DNA of 62,133 bases from Methanoregula sp. (GTDB lineage: Archaea > Halobacteriota > Methanomicrobia > Methanomicrobiales > Methanospirillaceae), in contig NZ_JALOCH010000015.1 in assembly GCF_023227875.1 (NCBI RefSeq), positions 1 to 62,133 on the forward strand, given 5' to 3'. Positions 26,433-34,792 of this stretch are shown piece by piece. The stretch's first letter is position 1. Each line of letters opens with the position of its first letter. The translations under genes were made by a program, and so were the position numbers. The notes below the pieces were generated by a model, which saw only the letters and a list, made by a program, of their open reading frames with translations, was not told the DNA's origin and ran no database searches.

Positions 26433-28595
26433 TTGGTACACAAAACCGGTCCGGTCTCATTTCAGGCATGCCCGGTTTCCTTAACGACAACGGTGATATC
26501 CATCGACAGGAAAACCTTCGGGCGCATCGCTCTCATCATCGTTATCCTTGCCGCCGGCGCATGGATCGGATATACGGCCATCCACGTTAATACGCCGGTA
26601 CGTGTCGGTGTCCTCCTCGCCTTAACCGGGGATGTGGATTTCACCGAACCGCTCGAATGGGCAAAGGACACCATCAACAACGGGGGCGGCATAGGAGGGC
26701 GGAAGGTTGAACTTGTGTACAAGGACACCACGACCGGCACTATCACCCAACAGGCACAGGAATTTCTGGACGACGATTCTGTCCGGATCGTGATCGGGCC
26801 CACGACCAGTGACGAGATGTACGCGCTCGCTCCTGCATTCATTGCAAAAAAGAAAGTGCTCATCAGCCCCACGGCGACATCCGGCGATATCATTCGGGCC
26901 TTTGGCAAGAACGGGTATTATATCTGGCGGACCACCCAGGGAGACGCAGCGCAGGTACGGGTCATTCTCACGATCCTCAAAGAGAAAGAGGTAAAAAAGG
27001 TCGCCCTGATTGTGGAGAACAGTACGTACGGGCAGACATTCTATGACTGGACCGGGTTCTTTGCAACCGAATATGGTATCGATGTCCCCTTCATCCGGCA
27101 GGTCGACGCGGGATCGGACCAGCTTGATGTGGACGTTACGGAAGCCCTTAAGGCGGACCCGGATTATATCGTTGCAGCCGTCGGGCCGGAAGATGCTGCA
27201 ACGATCAAACGGGCGATCGACCGGTCCGGAAGCAGGACAAAACTGTTCCTCACCGATGCTGCAGCCACCCCGGTCCTGGTCAGTTCGCTCGGTGCTGCCG
27301 CGGAGGGGCTCGAGGGCACCAACCCCACGGCCGATCCGAACGGGGGATTCACCGGTGCGTACGAGAGAACGTTTAAGAAACGCCCGGCAGATTTCGCAGC
27401 AACAGCGTATGATGCCCTCCTGATTGCTGCATTCACCGAAGCCCGCCAGGAGAGAAACCCCTTTGAAACTCCGGGGGAGTCGGTCCGGCAGGTAGTAACA
27501 GGGGACGGTGCGGTCACCGGCTGGAATGCATCGGGAGTCCGCACGGCGATCGATGATATCCTGCACGGGTCCATGCCCCGGATTACCGGCGCAAGCAGCA
27601 GCCTTGAGTATGACGAAGTGCTGGGCGTGGACCCGACCGCCACGTATTACGCCAACTGGCAGGTGAACAACGGCACGTTCCTGACCGTCAGGGTCATCAA
27701 TTCCCGGGACCCCGCCGGCACGGAGATGACCGGGCGCCAGTCGGCCGGGCTGTCCCGGGCCTCGGCCGGATACATGTCCTCCTCGTCTGCGCTCCCAAAA
27801 AACTTTAGCACCCCTGCCGGGAGAACCGGTTTTCAGGCCGTGATCGTTGGCCCCTCGCGGGGATGGAAGAATTACCGGCACGAGGCCGATGCCCTGTCCG
27901 TCTATACCCTGCTCCGCGAGAACGGGGTTTCCGACGACAACATCATCCTCATGCTCTATGACGATATCCCCACCGCCCCGGAAAATCCTCTCTGGGGAAA
28001 CATCCATAACATTCCCAAAGGGCCGAATATCCGATCCGGTGCGCAGGTGGATTACTCCGGTGTAAACGTGACCGCGGCAATGTTCAGGGAGATTATGACA
28101 GGTACAAAAACCGCGTCCACTCCGGTGGTCCTCACGAGCAACGCCAGCACCGATGTGTTGGTGTTCATTGCGAGTCATGGCAAACCGGGCTGGATCGTAT
28201 TCGGGACCGGCAATTCGGTGCTGACCGCGGAAGAGTTTGGCGCCCTCACGGATTCGATGGGGCAGGAACGGCGGTACCGGCAGATGGCTTTCTTCGTGGA
28301 CACCTGTTTTGGGGAGAGCGTTGCCGCCAACCTGACGGCACCGGGTATCCTGTACCTTACCGGGTCGGACAGGAACGAGCCCTCCCTCGGGGCGGTGTAC
28401 GATTTAGAGATCAAGCAGTGGCTCTCGGACGAGTTCACCACAGGCGTCCTCAGCACGATCAGCACAGACAAAAATATCACATTCCGGGACCTCTATCCCG
28501 CTACGTACGCAAGAGTGACCGGCTCGCATGTCCGCATGATCAGTACGGGGAATTTTGACCAGGATGTACCGGTAATGACGTATCTCCGGCCGTAA
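26433..28595 (+). CDS. Periplasmic binding protein (type 1) fused to legumain-like C13 peptidase
   Basis: Up to 720 aa; possible starts are TTG 26433 or GTG 26493, neither with a strong ribosome site. A signal/anchor helix (GRIALIIVILAAGAWIGYTA) is followed by a Leu/Ile/Val-binding type PBP1 domain (about 55-410: VRVGVLLALTGDVDF, TINNGGGIGGRKVEL, VIGPTTSDEM). A C13-type peptidase domain follows (about 468-720). In the 720-aa numbering the catalytic dyad would be His582 (FIASHGKPG) and Cys625 (FFVDTCFGES), with VDTC replacing the usual EAC. Legumains cut after Asn or Asp. The fusion is unusual, and the neighbours are small Cys-rich exported peptides whose leaders end Pro-x-Asn. It should act outside the cell membrane. 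Confidence 0.88.
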   Translation: MVHKTGPVSFQACPVSLTTTVISIDRKTFGRIALIIVILAAGAWIGYTAIHVNTPVRVGVLLALTGDVDFTEPLEWAKDTINNGGGIGGRKVELVYKDTTTGTITQQAQEFLDDDSVRIVIGPTTSDEMYALAPAFIAKKKVLISPTATSGDIIRAFGKNGYYIWRTTQGDAAQVRVILTILKEKEVKKVALIVENSTYGQTFYDWTGFFATEYGIDVPFIRQVDAGSDQLDVDVTEALKADPDYIVAAVGPEDAATIKRAIDRSGSRTKLFLTDAAATPVLVSSLGAAAEGLEGTNPTADPNGGFTGAYERTFKKRPADFAATAYDALLIAAFTEARQERNPFETPGESVRQVVTGDGAVTGWNASGVRTAIDDILHGSMPRITGASSSLEYDEVLGVDPTATYYANWQVNNGTFLTVRVINSRDPAGTEMTGRQSAGLSRASAGYMSSSSALPKNFSTPAGRTGFQAVIVGPSRGWKNYRHEADALSVYTLLRENGVSDDNIILMLYDDIPTAPENPLWGNIHNIPKGPNIRSGAQVDYSGVNVTAAMFREIMTGTKTASTPVVLTSNASTDVLVFIASHGKPGWIVFGTGNSVLTAEEFGALTDSMGQERRYRQMAFFVDTCFGESVAANLTAPGILYLTGSDRNEPSLGAVYDLEIKQWLSDEFTTGVLSTISTDKNITFRDLYPATYARVTGSHVRMISTGNFDQDVPVMTYLRP

Positions 28596-28716
28596 ATGAC
28601 GAGGAAGGGGAGGTTCCGGACCAGGACCGGCTCCCTGCTTTTCTCACATGATCACCGTATATATACCATTCCGCCCAAACGGAAAAGAACCACAACTTCG
28701 AGAGGATGGGATGAGA

Positions 28717-28971
28717 ATGTCCGAATCAACAAAATCGCCACTTGCCCGGCTCGTGCTTTTCATGATCTGCGTCTCGGTTCTTGGGAGCATTATTGCAGGG
28801 GCACATTATTACACGATCGATCTCCCGCAGCAGCAGAGCGTGCAGGCGCCGGCAAACTATTGCATCTACACGTACGGGCAGTGTAAAGATCTCTACTACA
28901 ATTATCACTGGATGAAGGTATGCTGCTGGAAGGACTGCTGCACCACCCCGGCTGATTGTGAAATCACCTGA
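28717..28971 (+). CDS. Exported Cys-rich peptide B, 84 aa
   Basis: Start at ATG 28717 (MSESTKSPLARLVLFMICVS) by alignment with the relative at 29110; an ATG two codons earlier is possible. The leader consists of a short polar N-terminus, one membrane/signal helix (about 10-30), AHYYTIDLPQQQ, and a boundary APAN at about residue 45. The remaining core of about 38 residues has seven Cys (YCIYTYGQC, KVCCWKDCC) and no resemblance to the other cores. The pattern of a constant leader and variable Cys-rich core recalls secreted disulfide peptides or RiPP precursors. It lies 121 bp after the legumain-like fusion. Confidence 0.75.
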   Translation: MSESTKSPLARLVLFMICVSVLGSIIAGAHYYTIDLPQQQSVQAPANYCIYTYGQCKDLYYNYHWMKVCCWKDCCTTPADCEIT

Positions 28972-29109
28972 TGGACCGGGCCGGGTCCTCTCCCAAGCTC
29001 CTCTGCCGGATCGTATCTGGCAGGGGGCAGAGATATTTTCCCAGAATTATTATACCATCAGATTCTACAGGAAATGAGCGATTAATTCCAGAAGAGGTGT
29101 TTTTCTCAA

Positions 29110-29382
29110 ATGCCAGAATCTGCAAAACCGCCGCTTGCACGGCTTGTATTGTTTATGGTCTGCCTATCGGTTGCCGGCATAGTTGTTGCCGGGGCGCATT
29201 ATTACGCGGTGGATCTGCCGCAGCAGCAGGCAGTTACTACACCGTCAAATGTATGGGAATATGATAATCCCTGCGATTTATGCATCGAGACCTGCGACCG
29301 GGTCATGGGACATTGTGTCGAGTCCGACGGGAACAACTGCCTGGCAGAGGTTTACGCGTGTTATAAGACCTGTCCGTGTTAG
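29110..29382 (+). CDS. Exported Cys-rich peptide C, 90 aa
   Basis: MPESAKPPLARLVLFMVCLS begins the same leader as peptide B. AHYYAVDLPQQQ and the boundary TPSN follow, then a core with eight Cys (NPCDLCIETC, HCVES, NNCLA, ACYKTCPC). A GAGGTG site lies upstream of the ATG. 138 bp separate it from peptide B, so it may have its own promoter (A/T-rich aattattataccatc, 29044-29058). Possible role: secreted disulfide-stabilised peptide. No known family. Confidence 0.75.
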   Translation: MPESAKPPLARLVLFMVCLSVAGIVVAGAHYYAVDLPQQQAVTTPSNVWEYDNPCDLCIETCDRVMGHCVESDGNNCLAEVYACYKTCPC

Positions 29383-29784
29383 TCCGGGCAGCACCAGGAA
29401 CATGATTGCATATATGCGGCTGAAAATGGCGGACTCAGTTCTGGGAAACAGGTGATGAGATGCCGGCTTCTCCGCTGAGGTGTATTCGTGGCGGGACAAT
29501 TACCGGGGGTTTGCCCAGCGGGGATTTTGGGAGTATAAGACATTGCAGCAGTAATGTCTGATTCGCAGAAGCCATCAGGCTTCGAGGAATGCGAGCGACT
29601 CCGCGGGGAGGGGGAGGAATCGCAAGCGCGAGAAGTCCGGGCCTGGCCTCAGCGCGGGGATAGGGCTGACGCGGGAAGTAATAGGGGGATGGCGCTACAC
29701 ACTTACCGGGATCGTTGACGAGGTTGTGAGTCGGAACCTCACCCTGCGAGGTTCCGGGCATATTCCGATCTTCTCCCGGGTAAA
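29383..29784. repeat. Intergenic repeats: dispersed element with two hairpins
   Basis: 29489-29590 carries part of a repeat also found near 56.0 kb (gggattt..gggagtat.agacattg). It has two perfect hairpins: agacatt/aatgtct (29538-29559) and gaagcc-ATCA-ggcttc (29568-29583). The rest is GC-rich, with a gcgactccgcggggaggggg stretch shared with the repeats at 39.8, 47.8 and 58.4 kb. No gene seen. Confidence 0.7.
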
Positions 29785-30189
29785 TCAAAGAATTTTGCTG
29801 CCGGCTTTCGGGCCCGGCTGGCATTCGAAGACCTCGGTGATCTTCACGATAACAAGGGAGCGTGCGGGCAGGGCTGGATTCTTCGCATTAATCTTCGCCT
29901 TCATCGCATCGAAATCCTTCCCACTTGTCTTCATGGTCGCCACTCCTTTGATCTGGAAACAGCCCTTGATTTCCGGGCCCCAGATGTAGAGGGCAATCTT
30001 CGGGTTGGCCGCAAGATTTTCCAGGGACTTGTGCATGAAGTTGTCCACGATCCAGATCGTATCGTCGCTGACCAGTTCAACAACGCCGATGGGGACCACG
30101 TTCGGGGTCCCGTCTTTTGACGCGGTCGCAACCGGGAAGATCTTCATCTTTCCGAACGCTTCTTTCATCTCTGCGGTTAGTTTCACCAT
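29785..30189 (-). CDS. Pyridoxamine 5'-phosphate oxidase-like FMN-binding protein
   Basis: 134 aa, a split-barrel flavoprotein of the PNPOx-like family: FPVATASKDGTPNVVPIGVV, then SDDTIWIVDNFMHKSLENLA and PKIALYIWGPEIKGCFQIKG. These bind FMN or F420 and reduce or sense small molecules. The specific reaction is unknown. Divergent from the winged-helix regulator at 30325, with a 135-bp shared upstream region, so they may be linked in regulation. Confidence 0.9.
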   Translation of the reverse strand: MVKLTAEMKEAFGKMKIFPVATASKDGTPNVVPIGVVELVSDDTIWIVDNFMHKSLENLAANPKIALYIWGPEIKGCFQIKGVATMKTSGKDFDAMKAKINAKNPALPARSLVIVKITEVFECQPGPKAGSKIL

Positions 30190-30324
30190 AATACTTTCAC
30201 CAGATAACGGTGGTTAAATTATCAATATATACTTGAGCGTCATTAAAATATACAAAGCGGGTTGGTGCATAATAATGACCCTCGCGTTCATCTGGATGCA
30301 TTCAACACTACAGAAGGGAGAATC

Positions 30325-31074
30325 ATGGGAGCGGCACTGGGTACATTAACGGAAATCCGGGAACTGAAGACGGAGATCACCGGGCTCCGGACCGATCTCA
30401 GGCGATTCATCGAGCGGGCGAACCAGCAGCACATCGATGGCGTGCTCGGAGACCTGAAGAAAAATTATGCAGGCCTCTTCGCGGATCACCAGGTAGAGAC
30501 CGCAAAGACAGATCTCTCCGCCCACATGACGGACAACTGTGCCATGCGGGAAAAATGTTACGGCGTGTTCATGGAATTTTTACAGAACACTTCACAACAC
30601 ATCAAAGACGGGGACGTGTCGAACGAGATCATCGAGTCCTACCGTGAGCAGATGAAAACCATGCGAAGTAGGGGAACGCATGACCGGTGCGACACCTGCT
30701 TTCTCGAAGTTCACCGGCTCTTTGAGAAACAGATCGATCTGATGCAGTCGCTTGGGATCTACCAGAAAACCGCGGACCCGGCCGGAGAGGCTGGGGAAAT
30801 TGCCGGCGAGTCGGTTGTGAAGGATCTCCTTGAGCCCGTGGCAAATATCCAGCGGTTCGAGATCCTCAAATCCCTCTCGGTCCAGACCCGGACATTCTCC
30901 GATATCGCCCAGATGACCGGTCTCCGGGGCGGCAACCTCCTCTTCCATGTCCGGAAGCTCACCGATGCCGGTATGATCCTCCAGCGCCATGAGCGAGGGG
31001 ACTACATCATCACCGACAAGGGGTATAAAACACTGATGGCTATTTCGCAGCTGCATCAACTGGTGAACCCGTAG
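30325..31074 (+). CDS. Winged-helix regulator with coiled coil and Cys motif
   Basis: 249 aa from ATG 30325 (MGAALGTLTEIRELKTEITG), with GGGAG just upstream. An N-terminal coiled coil is followed by a middle region with DNCAMREKC and RCDTCFLEV (four Cys, a possible metal or redox site) and a C-terminal ArsR-like winged helix (RFEILKSLSVQTRTFSDIA ... GNLLFHVRKLTDAGMILQRH). Probably a DNA-binding sensor. Its target may be the divergent flavoprotein gene; that is an inference from position. Confidence 0.82.
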   Translation: MGAALGTLTEIRELKTEITGLRTDLRRFIERANQQHIDGVLGDLKKNYAGLFADHQVETAKTDLSAHMTDNCAMREKCYGVFMEFLQNTSQHIKDGDVSNEIIESYREQMKTMRSRGTHDRCDTCFLEVHRLFEKQIDLMQSLGIYQKTADPAGEAGEIAGESVVKDLLEPVANIQRFEILKSLSVQTRTFSDIAQMTGLRGGNLLFHVRKLTDAGMILQRHERGDYIITDKGYKTLMAISQLHQLVNP

Positions 31075-31159
31075 ACTGACGGCACGGGCGGGCGATTGGG
31101 ATGGTCGACGGCACCGCATGCGGACTAAAAAAAATTAAAAAAAAAGTTGGTCTCAGCTA

Positions 31160-31432
31160 TCAGTAGTAGCGACCATATCTCTTATGTGCCTGCTCAATGG
31201 TCATCAGATCAAGAACAACCACGCAATTCGTCTCTTTGTAAATTTTAAAAATTACCGTATAAGTCCGCCCGATATGCATGCGATATACCTGCACTTTGGG
31301 ATGCAGGCATTCTACATCGGGTGCGCTGTACGGATCTTCAAGTTTGCAGAGGTGGTTGAAGATATGTTCCCGGATCTTCTCCGGAAATTTCTCAAGGGTC
31401 TTAATAACGCCCTTCTCAATGCTGACTTCCAC
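31160..31432 (-). CDS. RelE/ParE-type toxin
   Basis: 90 aa with the RelE fold pattern: N-terminal helices (KGVIKTLEKFPEKIREHIFN), then KVQVYRMHIGRTYTVIFKIY and a C-terminal HKRYGRYY. Toxins of this family cut mRNA at the ribosome or poison gyrase. The antitoxin-like gene lies 72 bp upstream on the same strand, the usual antitoxin-first order. Confidence 0.83.
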   Translation of the reverse strand: MEVSIEKGVIKTLEKFPEKIREHIFNHLCKLEDPYSAPDVECLHPKVQVYRMHIGRTYTVIFKIYKETNCVVVLDLMTIEQAHKRYGRYY

Positions 31433-31504
31433 TCTTTCACATCCTCGTCTTCGCCGTTAACAACTTTATAGGAAGACTACTTTATCGCCGGCTTATTCTG
31501 TCAG

Positions 31505-31726
31505 TCAGATGTTCTGGATGTTGAGCTGTTTTGCTGCATCTTTCAGGCTGACAAACTCGCCATTCTTTTCAATTTCTTCAATATGCGCCAGAAAATCACG
31601 TTCCTGTTTGAGTGCGATCATTTCAGCCAGGAGCTGATCATACGTCTGACCATGTTTTTTAAGATCTGCAAGGGATTCCCAAATCTCTTCAGTTACGGGA
31701 ATTCTCTTGTTTGCAACTTCAGTCAA
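31505..31726 (-). CDS. Antitoxin for the RelE-like toxin
   Basis: 73 aa: KRIPVTEEIWESLADLKKHG resembles the short DNA-binding N-terminus of archaeal VapB/RelB-like antitoxins (QTYDQLLAEMI), followed by a charged helical C-terminus that would wrap the toxin. ATG at 31726 follows a promoter-like AT-rich region with direct repeats of gtaag (31815-31845) that could be an operator. Confidence 0.8.
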   Translation of the reverse strand: MTEVANKRIPVTEEIWESLADLKKHGQTYDQLLAEMIALKQERDFLAHIEEIEKNGEFVSLKDAAKQLNIQNI

Positions 31727-32017
31727 TATATTTCACTCCGGTTAGGTAAGGTAGCGGTGAGGTAGGTTATGGTCACGTTATAATTACACGAGTCGGTTAC
31801 AGTTATTTAAGTTTTGTAAGCACTTACAGTATTGTAAGTGAGTTAAGATAAAAGTTGTGCTCTAACCCGGGCTGCCCTTGCAGAATCCAGGTGGCGATGG
31901 CTGCCGCCGGTCCCGGGGGGTCACTGCTGCGGGGCAATTGTTGGTAATCTGCCCGGCGAGGCCCGTATGAGGTGGCCGGAGATCCTGCAAAGGATGAAAA
32001 AACAGAATGACGGAATG
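31727..32017. repeat. Repeat block upstream of leader 1
   Basis: From 31890 this carries the dispersed element gcgatggctgccgcc..cggggcaatt..cccggcgag, followed by ggccggagatcctgcaaagg atgaaaaaacagaatga. The same chain stands before leaders 2, 3 and 6 in variant form. No gene. Confidence 0.7.
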
Positions 32018-32357
32018 AAAAATATTCGGAATTTTCCCGCGCAGATATCACTCACGGCAGGGTTTTGATTCTTTATGACTTGACGGATAAGTCCTATTTA
32101 CTTTTTGTCACCGAGTACCTTTCGCATTTTCGGATTAGTAAATGATTGTAACAGAAGTTATTTATAGAGAAATATTCAATCGCCCCTTGTGGACAGCCGG
32201 AGGTTGTCCCGAAAAGAAGAGGACGGGTCCACCAAGCAACGAACTTCGTTGGACCCGGTCCCGCCCGTAGGCATGAGATTGTTATCTTCTGATCCTATGA
32301 AGGTTTTCCCATGCCGACGAGCGTAGCGCATGGAAAAATGCGAGGAGTTGAAGAAAA
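32018..32357 (+). promoter_or_regulatory. Shared promoter/5'-leader module, copy 1 (type A)
   Basis: One of six copies. The upstream part (cgcgcagatatcactcacgg ... tactttttgtcaccgagtac) is type A, shared with copies 2 and 3. A TATA-like ttatttatag lies at 32158-32167 and transcription probably starts near 32185. The transcribed part is nearly identical in all copies and has three hairpins: H1 ggacagcc/ggttgtcc (32191-32209), H2 cgggtc..caacga-act-tcgttg-gacccg (32224-32257) and H3 ttttcc..atgc/gcat-ggaaaa (32304-32337). The ribosome site gaggag follows, 10 bases before the ATG. Homology continues into the signal peptide of the gene. Confidence 0.85.
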
Positions 32358-33590
32358 ATGAACATACACAAAACAGTTGTCATCCTGCTGGCACTTCTGC
32401 TGGCGGGGATGGCGATGGTACCGATGGTGAGTGCGGCGGAATCCAAATTAAGCAGTCCCTCAAAAATGGTCAATACTGATGAAGCCAGCTCTGTGGCGTT
32501 GATAAACGTTCAGGACATTGCAAATTCAGCACCGGGTTTCTCGGAATGGCATGATTCCGAAGTAATTCTGTCAAAGATGTATTTTGATCTAACCGGAAAT
32601 CCAGCTGCATATGCATTTAATGTAACGCAAAATGGCGATTATCTGGGTTATATCCTGATATCTGCTCAGCGGGATAACTACCCGGTACTTGAATGTTCAC
32701 GGGGGCATCTCCCGACAGCAAGCACGGATTTTGTCTCCCGTTCCAAAACGAAAATTTCTGAATCGCAGACAAAAGATTTGGTAATACAGAATCCTGTCCC
32801 GGTCTATCTTGGTGCAACATTCTATTATGATGCATATCCGATGACTGATAAAACAGGAAATGTCGTTGATTATGCATACGTTGATCTAACAAACAGCCGG
32901 CTGTTCAATTCGGAGGATATGAAAAAGGAGATGGCAATCAATAAAAGCAGTCTGAAGGCAAATGTAGCGAAACCAGTTGATATCGAAAGACTCTGGAGTC
33001 TTGAGAGTTCCCCTTCAGTTATGGCATCTGTGTCGTCCATGACGCGATCTTCAAACTATATCTATGACGTTCCGTATTATGCATGGTACCGCGGATGTTC
33101 GCCAACTGCGGCAGCTATGGTACTTGGTTACTGGCAAAGCCATGGTTATCCCAATTATCCAACAGCAAACACGCTTATCGATGAACTCGGGAATGCTATG
33201 GGGACTTCAAGTACATGGCCGTTCACAGGCGCGACATTCCCGCTCTTTATTGACGATGGAATTGAGACGGTCGCGGCAAACCATGGATATTCAGGTCTGA
33301 ATTCGGTTGAAAATATCTGGTTTAGCAGTGACCATTTCACGGACATGGCAGCAGAAATTGATGCCGGCCGGCCGTTTGTCCTGTCAATGTACGCGGGGGG
33401 TGCGGCTCTTGGAAAACCGGATACCTATGACGAGCACAGTGTGACTGTTGTTGGATATGTCGGATCACTCCAGAATTATCTTACAATTCACGACACATGG
33501 AATAGTCCTCCCAACTATCCCCTCAATGATTACCGCCTTCTTGCAAACATGAACTGGGGAGGTTCGATGTCGGATTGGGTTAGACCATAA
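32358..33590 (+). CDS. Secreted C39-like cysteine peptidase 1
   Basis: 410 aa. The common 26-residue signal peptide (MNIHKTVVILLALLLAG ... VSA) is almost identical at DNA level to the genes at 44402 and 53357. An N-terminal pro-region follows (about 40-200; SEVILSKMYFDLTGNPAAYA, YILISAQRDNYPVLECSRG), typical of streptopain or PepSY-like propeptides. The C-terminal peptidase domain is C39/papain-like: Cys247 in RGCSPTAAAMVLGYW, His360 in DEHSVTVVGY and an Asp/Asn in TIHDTWN. Expected to be an exported, pro-form protease. The gene 33 bp downstream is a membrane partner that also follows the second C39-like gene at 58873. Confidence 0.87.
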   Translation: MNIHKTVVILLALLLAGMAMVPMVSAAESKLSSPSKMVNTDEASSVALINVQDIANSAPGFSEWHDSEVILSKMYFDLTGNPAAYAFNVTQNGDYLGYILISAQRDNYPVLECSRGHLPTASTDFVSRSKTKISESQTKDLVIQNPVPVYLGATFYYDAYPMTDKTGNVVDYAYVDLTNSRLFNSEDMKKEMAINKSSLKANVAKPVDIERLWSLESSPSVMASVSSMTRSSNYIYDVPYYAWYRGCSPTAAAMVLGYWQSHGYPNYPTANTLIDELGNAMGTSSTWPFTGATFPLFIDDGIETVAANHGYSGLNSVENIWFSSDHFTDMAAEIDAGRPFVLSMYAGGAALGKPDTYDEHSVTVVGYVGSLQNYLTIHDTWNSPPNYPLNDYRLLANMNWGGSMSDWVRP

Positions 33591-33623
33591 CTAATCCATT
33601 TTCTTTTTTGGAGATCTGGGATT

Positions 33624-34334
33624 ATGAAACGAGAATGGAAACGTATCATGATGGGAATCGGGACAGTCGCCATCTTTGGCGTCGTCATTGGATGGTTTTG
33701 TAATTTTGGGATGATTGGCCCCGGCCTGCCTCCATCGATCAATGGCTGGTATTTCCCGCAACCTGACGGACGATACAATGATGGAACACAGATATTTGCG
33801 AATACCGGTGCAGAACACTATGGAATGAACGGACCGGTCAGTCGGATATGTCCTGAAATGTTCCCGGTTCTCTCCAGCGATTGTATCCAGGCGCAATATG
33901 AACGATTCTATGCAAATGATTCAGGGATGGACTCGCACTATATCGTAATCAGCTGGTACTTCAACGATGCTATAAAATTTTCCGATGCTGAACATGAGCT
34001 GAACGATTTCCTGAAACGATCCGGCACAGTATCGGATATCAGTCTGGATCTGAATCCGGAATTTCAACGGATATCAGCGCTCCGGGCAGACAATGTACAA
34101 TATTCGTTCACATCTGTTCCCGTTTCGCAGTATACCAGCAATGTGACATCTGGTTATTTTATAACCTATGCCAGACCCCTGATTCGTGACCGCCAGGATT
34201 ATATCGTCATGTATTACGGGGTTCTGAACGATTCCGATATTCGGGCCCACGCGACATTTCTTACAACGCTCCTTGTAAAAGGTGGTTTTCCCCAGGATCC
34301 GGACGTAATTTCACAACTGAGTGAATCTCGTTAA
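33624..34334 (+). CDS. Membrane-anchored partner of C39-like peptidase 1
   Basis: 236 aa with one N-terminal anchor (RIMMGIGTVAIFGVVIGWFC) and an extracellular domain. Paralogous to 60104 and to the first half of 60994: shared blocks are GPGLPPSINGWYF, HYIVISWYFNDA ... FLKRSGTVSDISLDL, and SGYFITYARP..DYIVMYYG. In the window it occurs directly after C39-like protease genes, so it could inhibit, anchor or process the protease. Function otherwise unknown. A T-rich stretch (ccattttcttttttgg) lies between protease and partner. Confidence 0.78.
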   Translation: MKREWKRIMMGIGTVAIFGVVIGWFCNFGMIGPGLPPSINGWYFPQPDGRYNDGTQIFANTGAEHYGMNGPVSRICPEMFPVLSSDCIQAQYERFYANDSGMDSHYIVISWYFNDAIKFSDAEHELNDFLKRSGTVSDISLDLNPEFQRISALRADNVQYSFTSVPVSQYTSNVTSGYFITYARPLIRDRQDYIVMYYGVLNDSDIRAHATFLTTLLVKGGFPQDPDVISQLSESR

Positions 34335-34792
34335 GATGAAACCATGAACACGGGCTGATTCCGTGATCTGTACACGGCCGGATTTCATAGTATATCGGGG
34401 CCAGAAGCGGTCACTCGAAGACCTGCGGTCTTCTCGTATCTCATCTCTTTGGAGATTCAATATTACCATACACCCTTTTCCCCATCCGATTGTCCTGTAT
34501 CGGTGCCATTGTCCCACAAGAGGGCGAATGAGCGACAAGGACCGGATCTTAACCCTTCCACCTGCCCCGGCAACTTCCCCATCCCCATCCGAACCATCTT
34601 TCAGCCCATGTAACGTTGCTACATATTGCCTCACCAATTCCCACTGGAGAAAGCCGAATTGTTCCGGAAGAATTACCGTGTTTTCCGGAATTATTGCCTC
34701 TGCGAGAAAGGGGGGTGAGGCAAAACTCGTACAACCGGGCCCCATAGGGGCCCGTATTGCTCGCCGTCGCAGATGGGGTATAAACGGGGGAT
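34335..34792. other. Intergenic block with hairpins shared with the 50-kb locus
   Basis: Contains the hairpin gaagacc-tgc-ggtcttc (34417-34433). A segment repeated at 50.05-50.16 kb follows (gaagaattaccgtgttttcc, then ttgcctc..gaggcaa with different loops, then cgtacaaccgggc). A perfect GC hairpin cgggcccc-ata-ggggcccg lies at 34736-34754, a possible terminator for the minus-strand gene that follows. No gene seen. Confidence 0.6.

Noticed and set aside
26622..28178. Minus-strand open frame of 518 codons over the binding protein/legumain fusion
   Set aside because: Antisense to clear PBP and C13 motifs; GC-rich codon bias keeps this frame open.
32298..32327. Upstream open frame in the leader (ATGAAGGTTTTCCC...)
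   Set aside because: The same ATG is present in most copies but the frame ends after 9 codons in copy 1, runs into the gene in copy 4, uses another frame in copy 2 and is shifted by a lost G in copy 3. The hairpin is conserved, the peptide is not.
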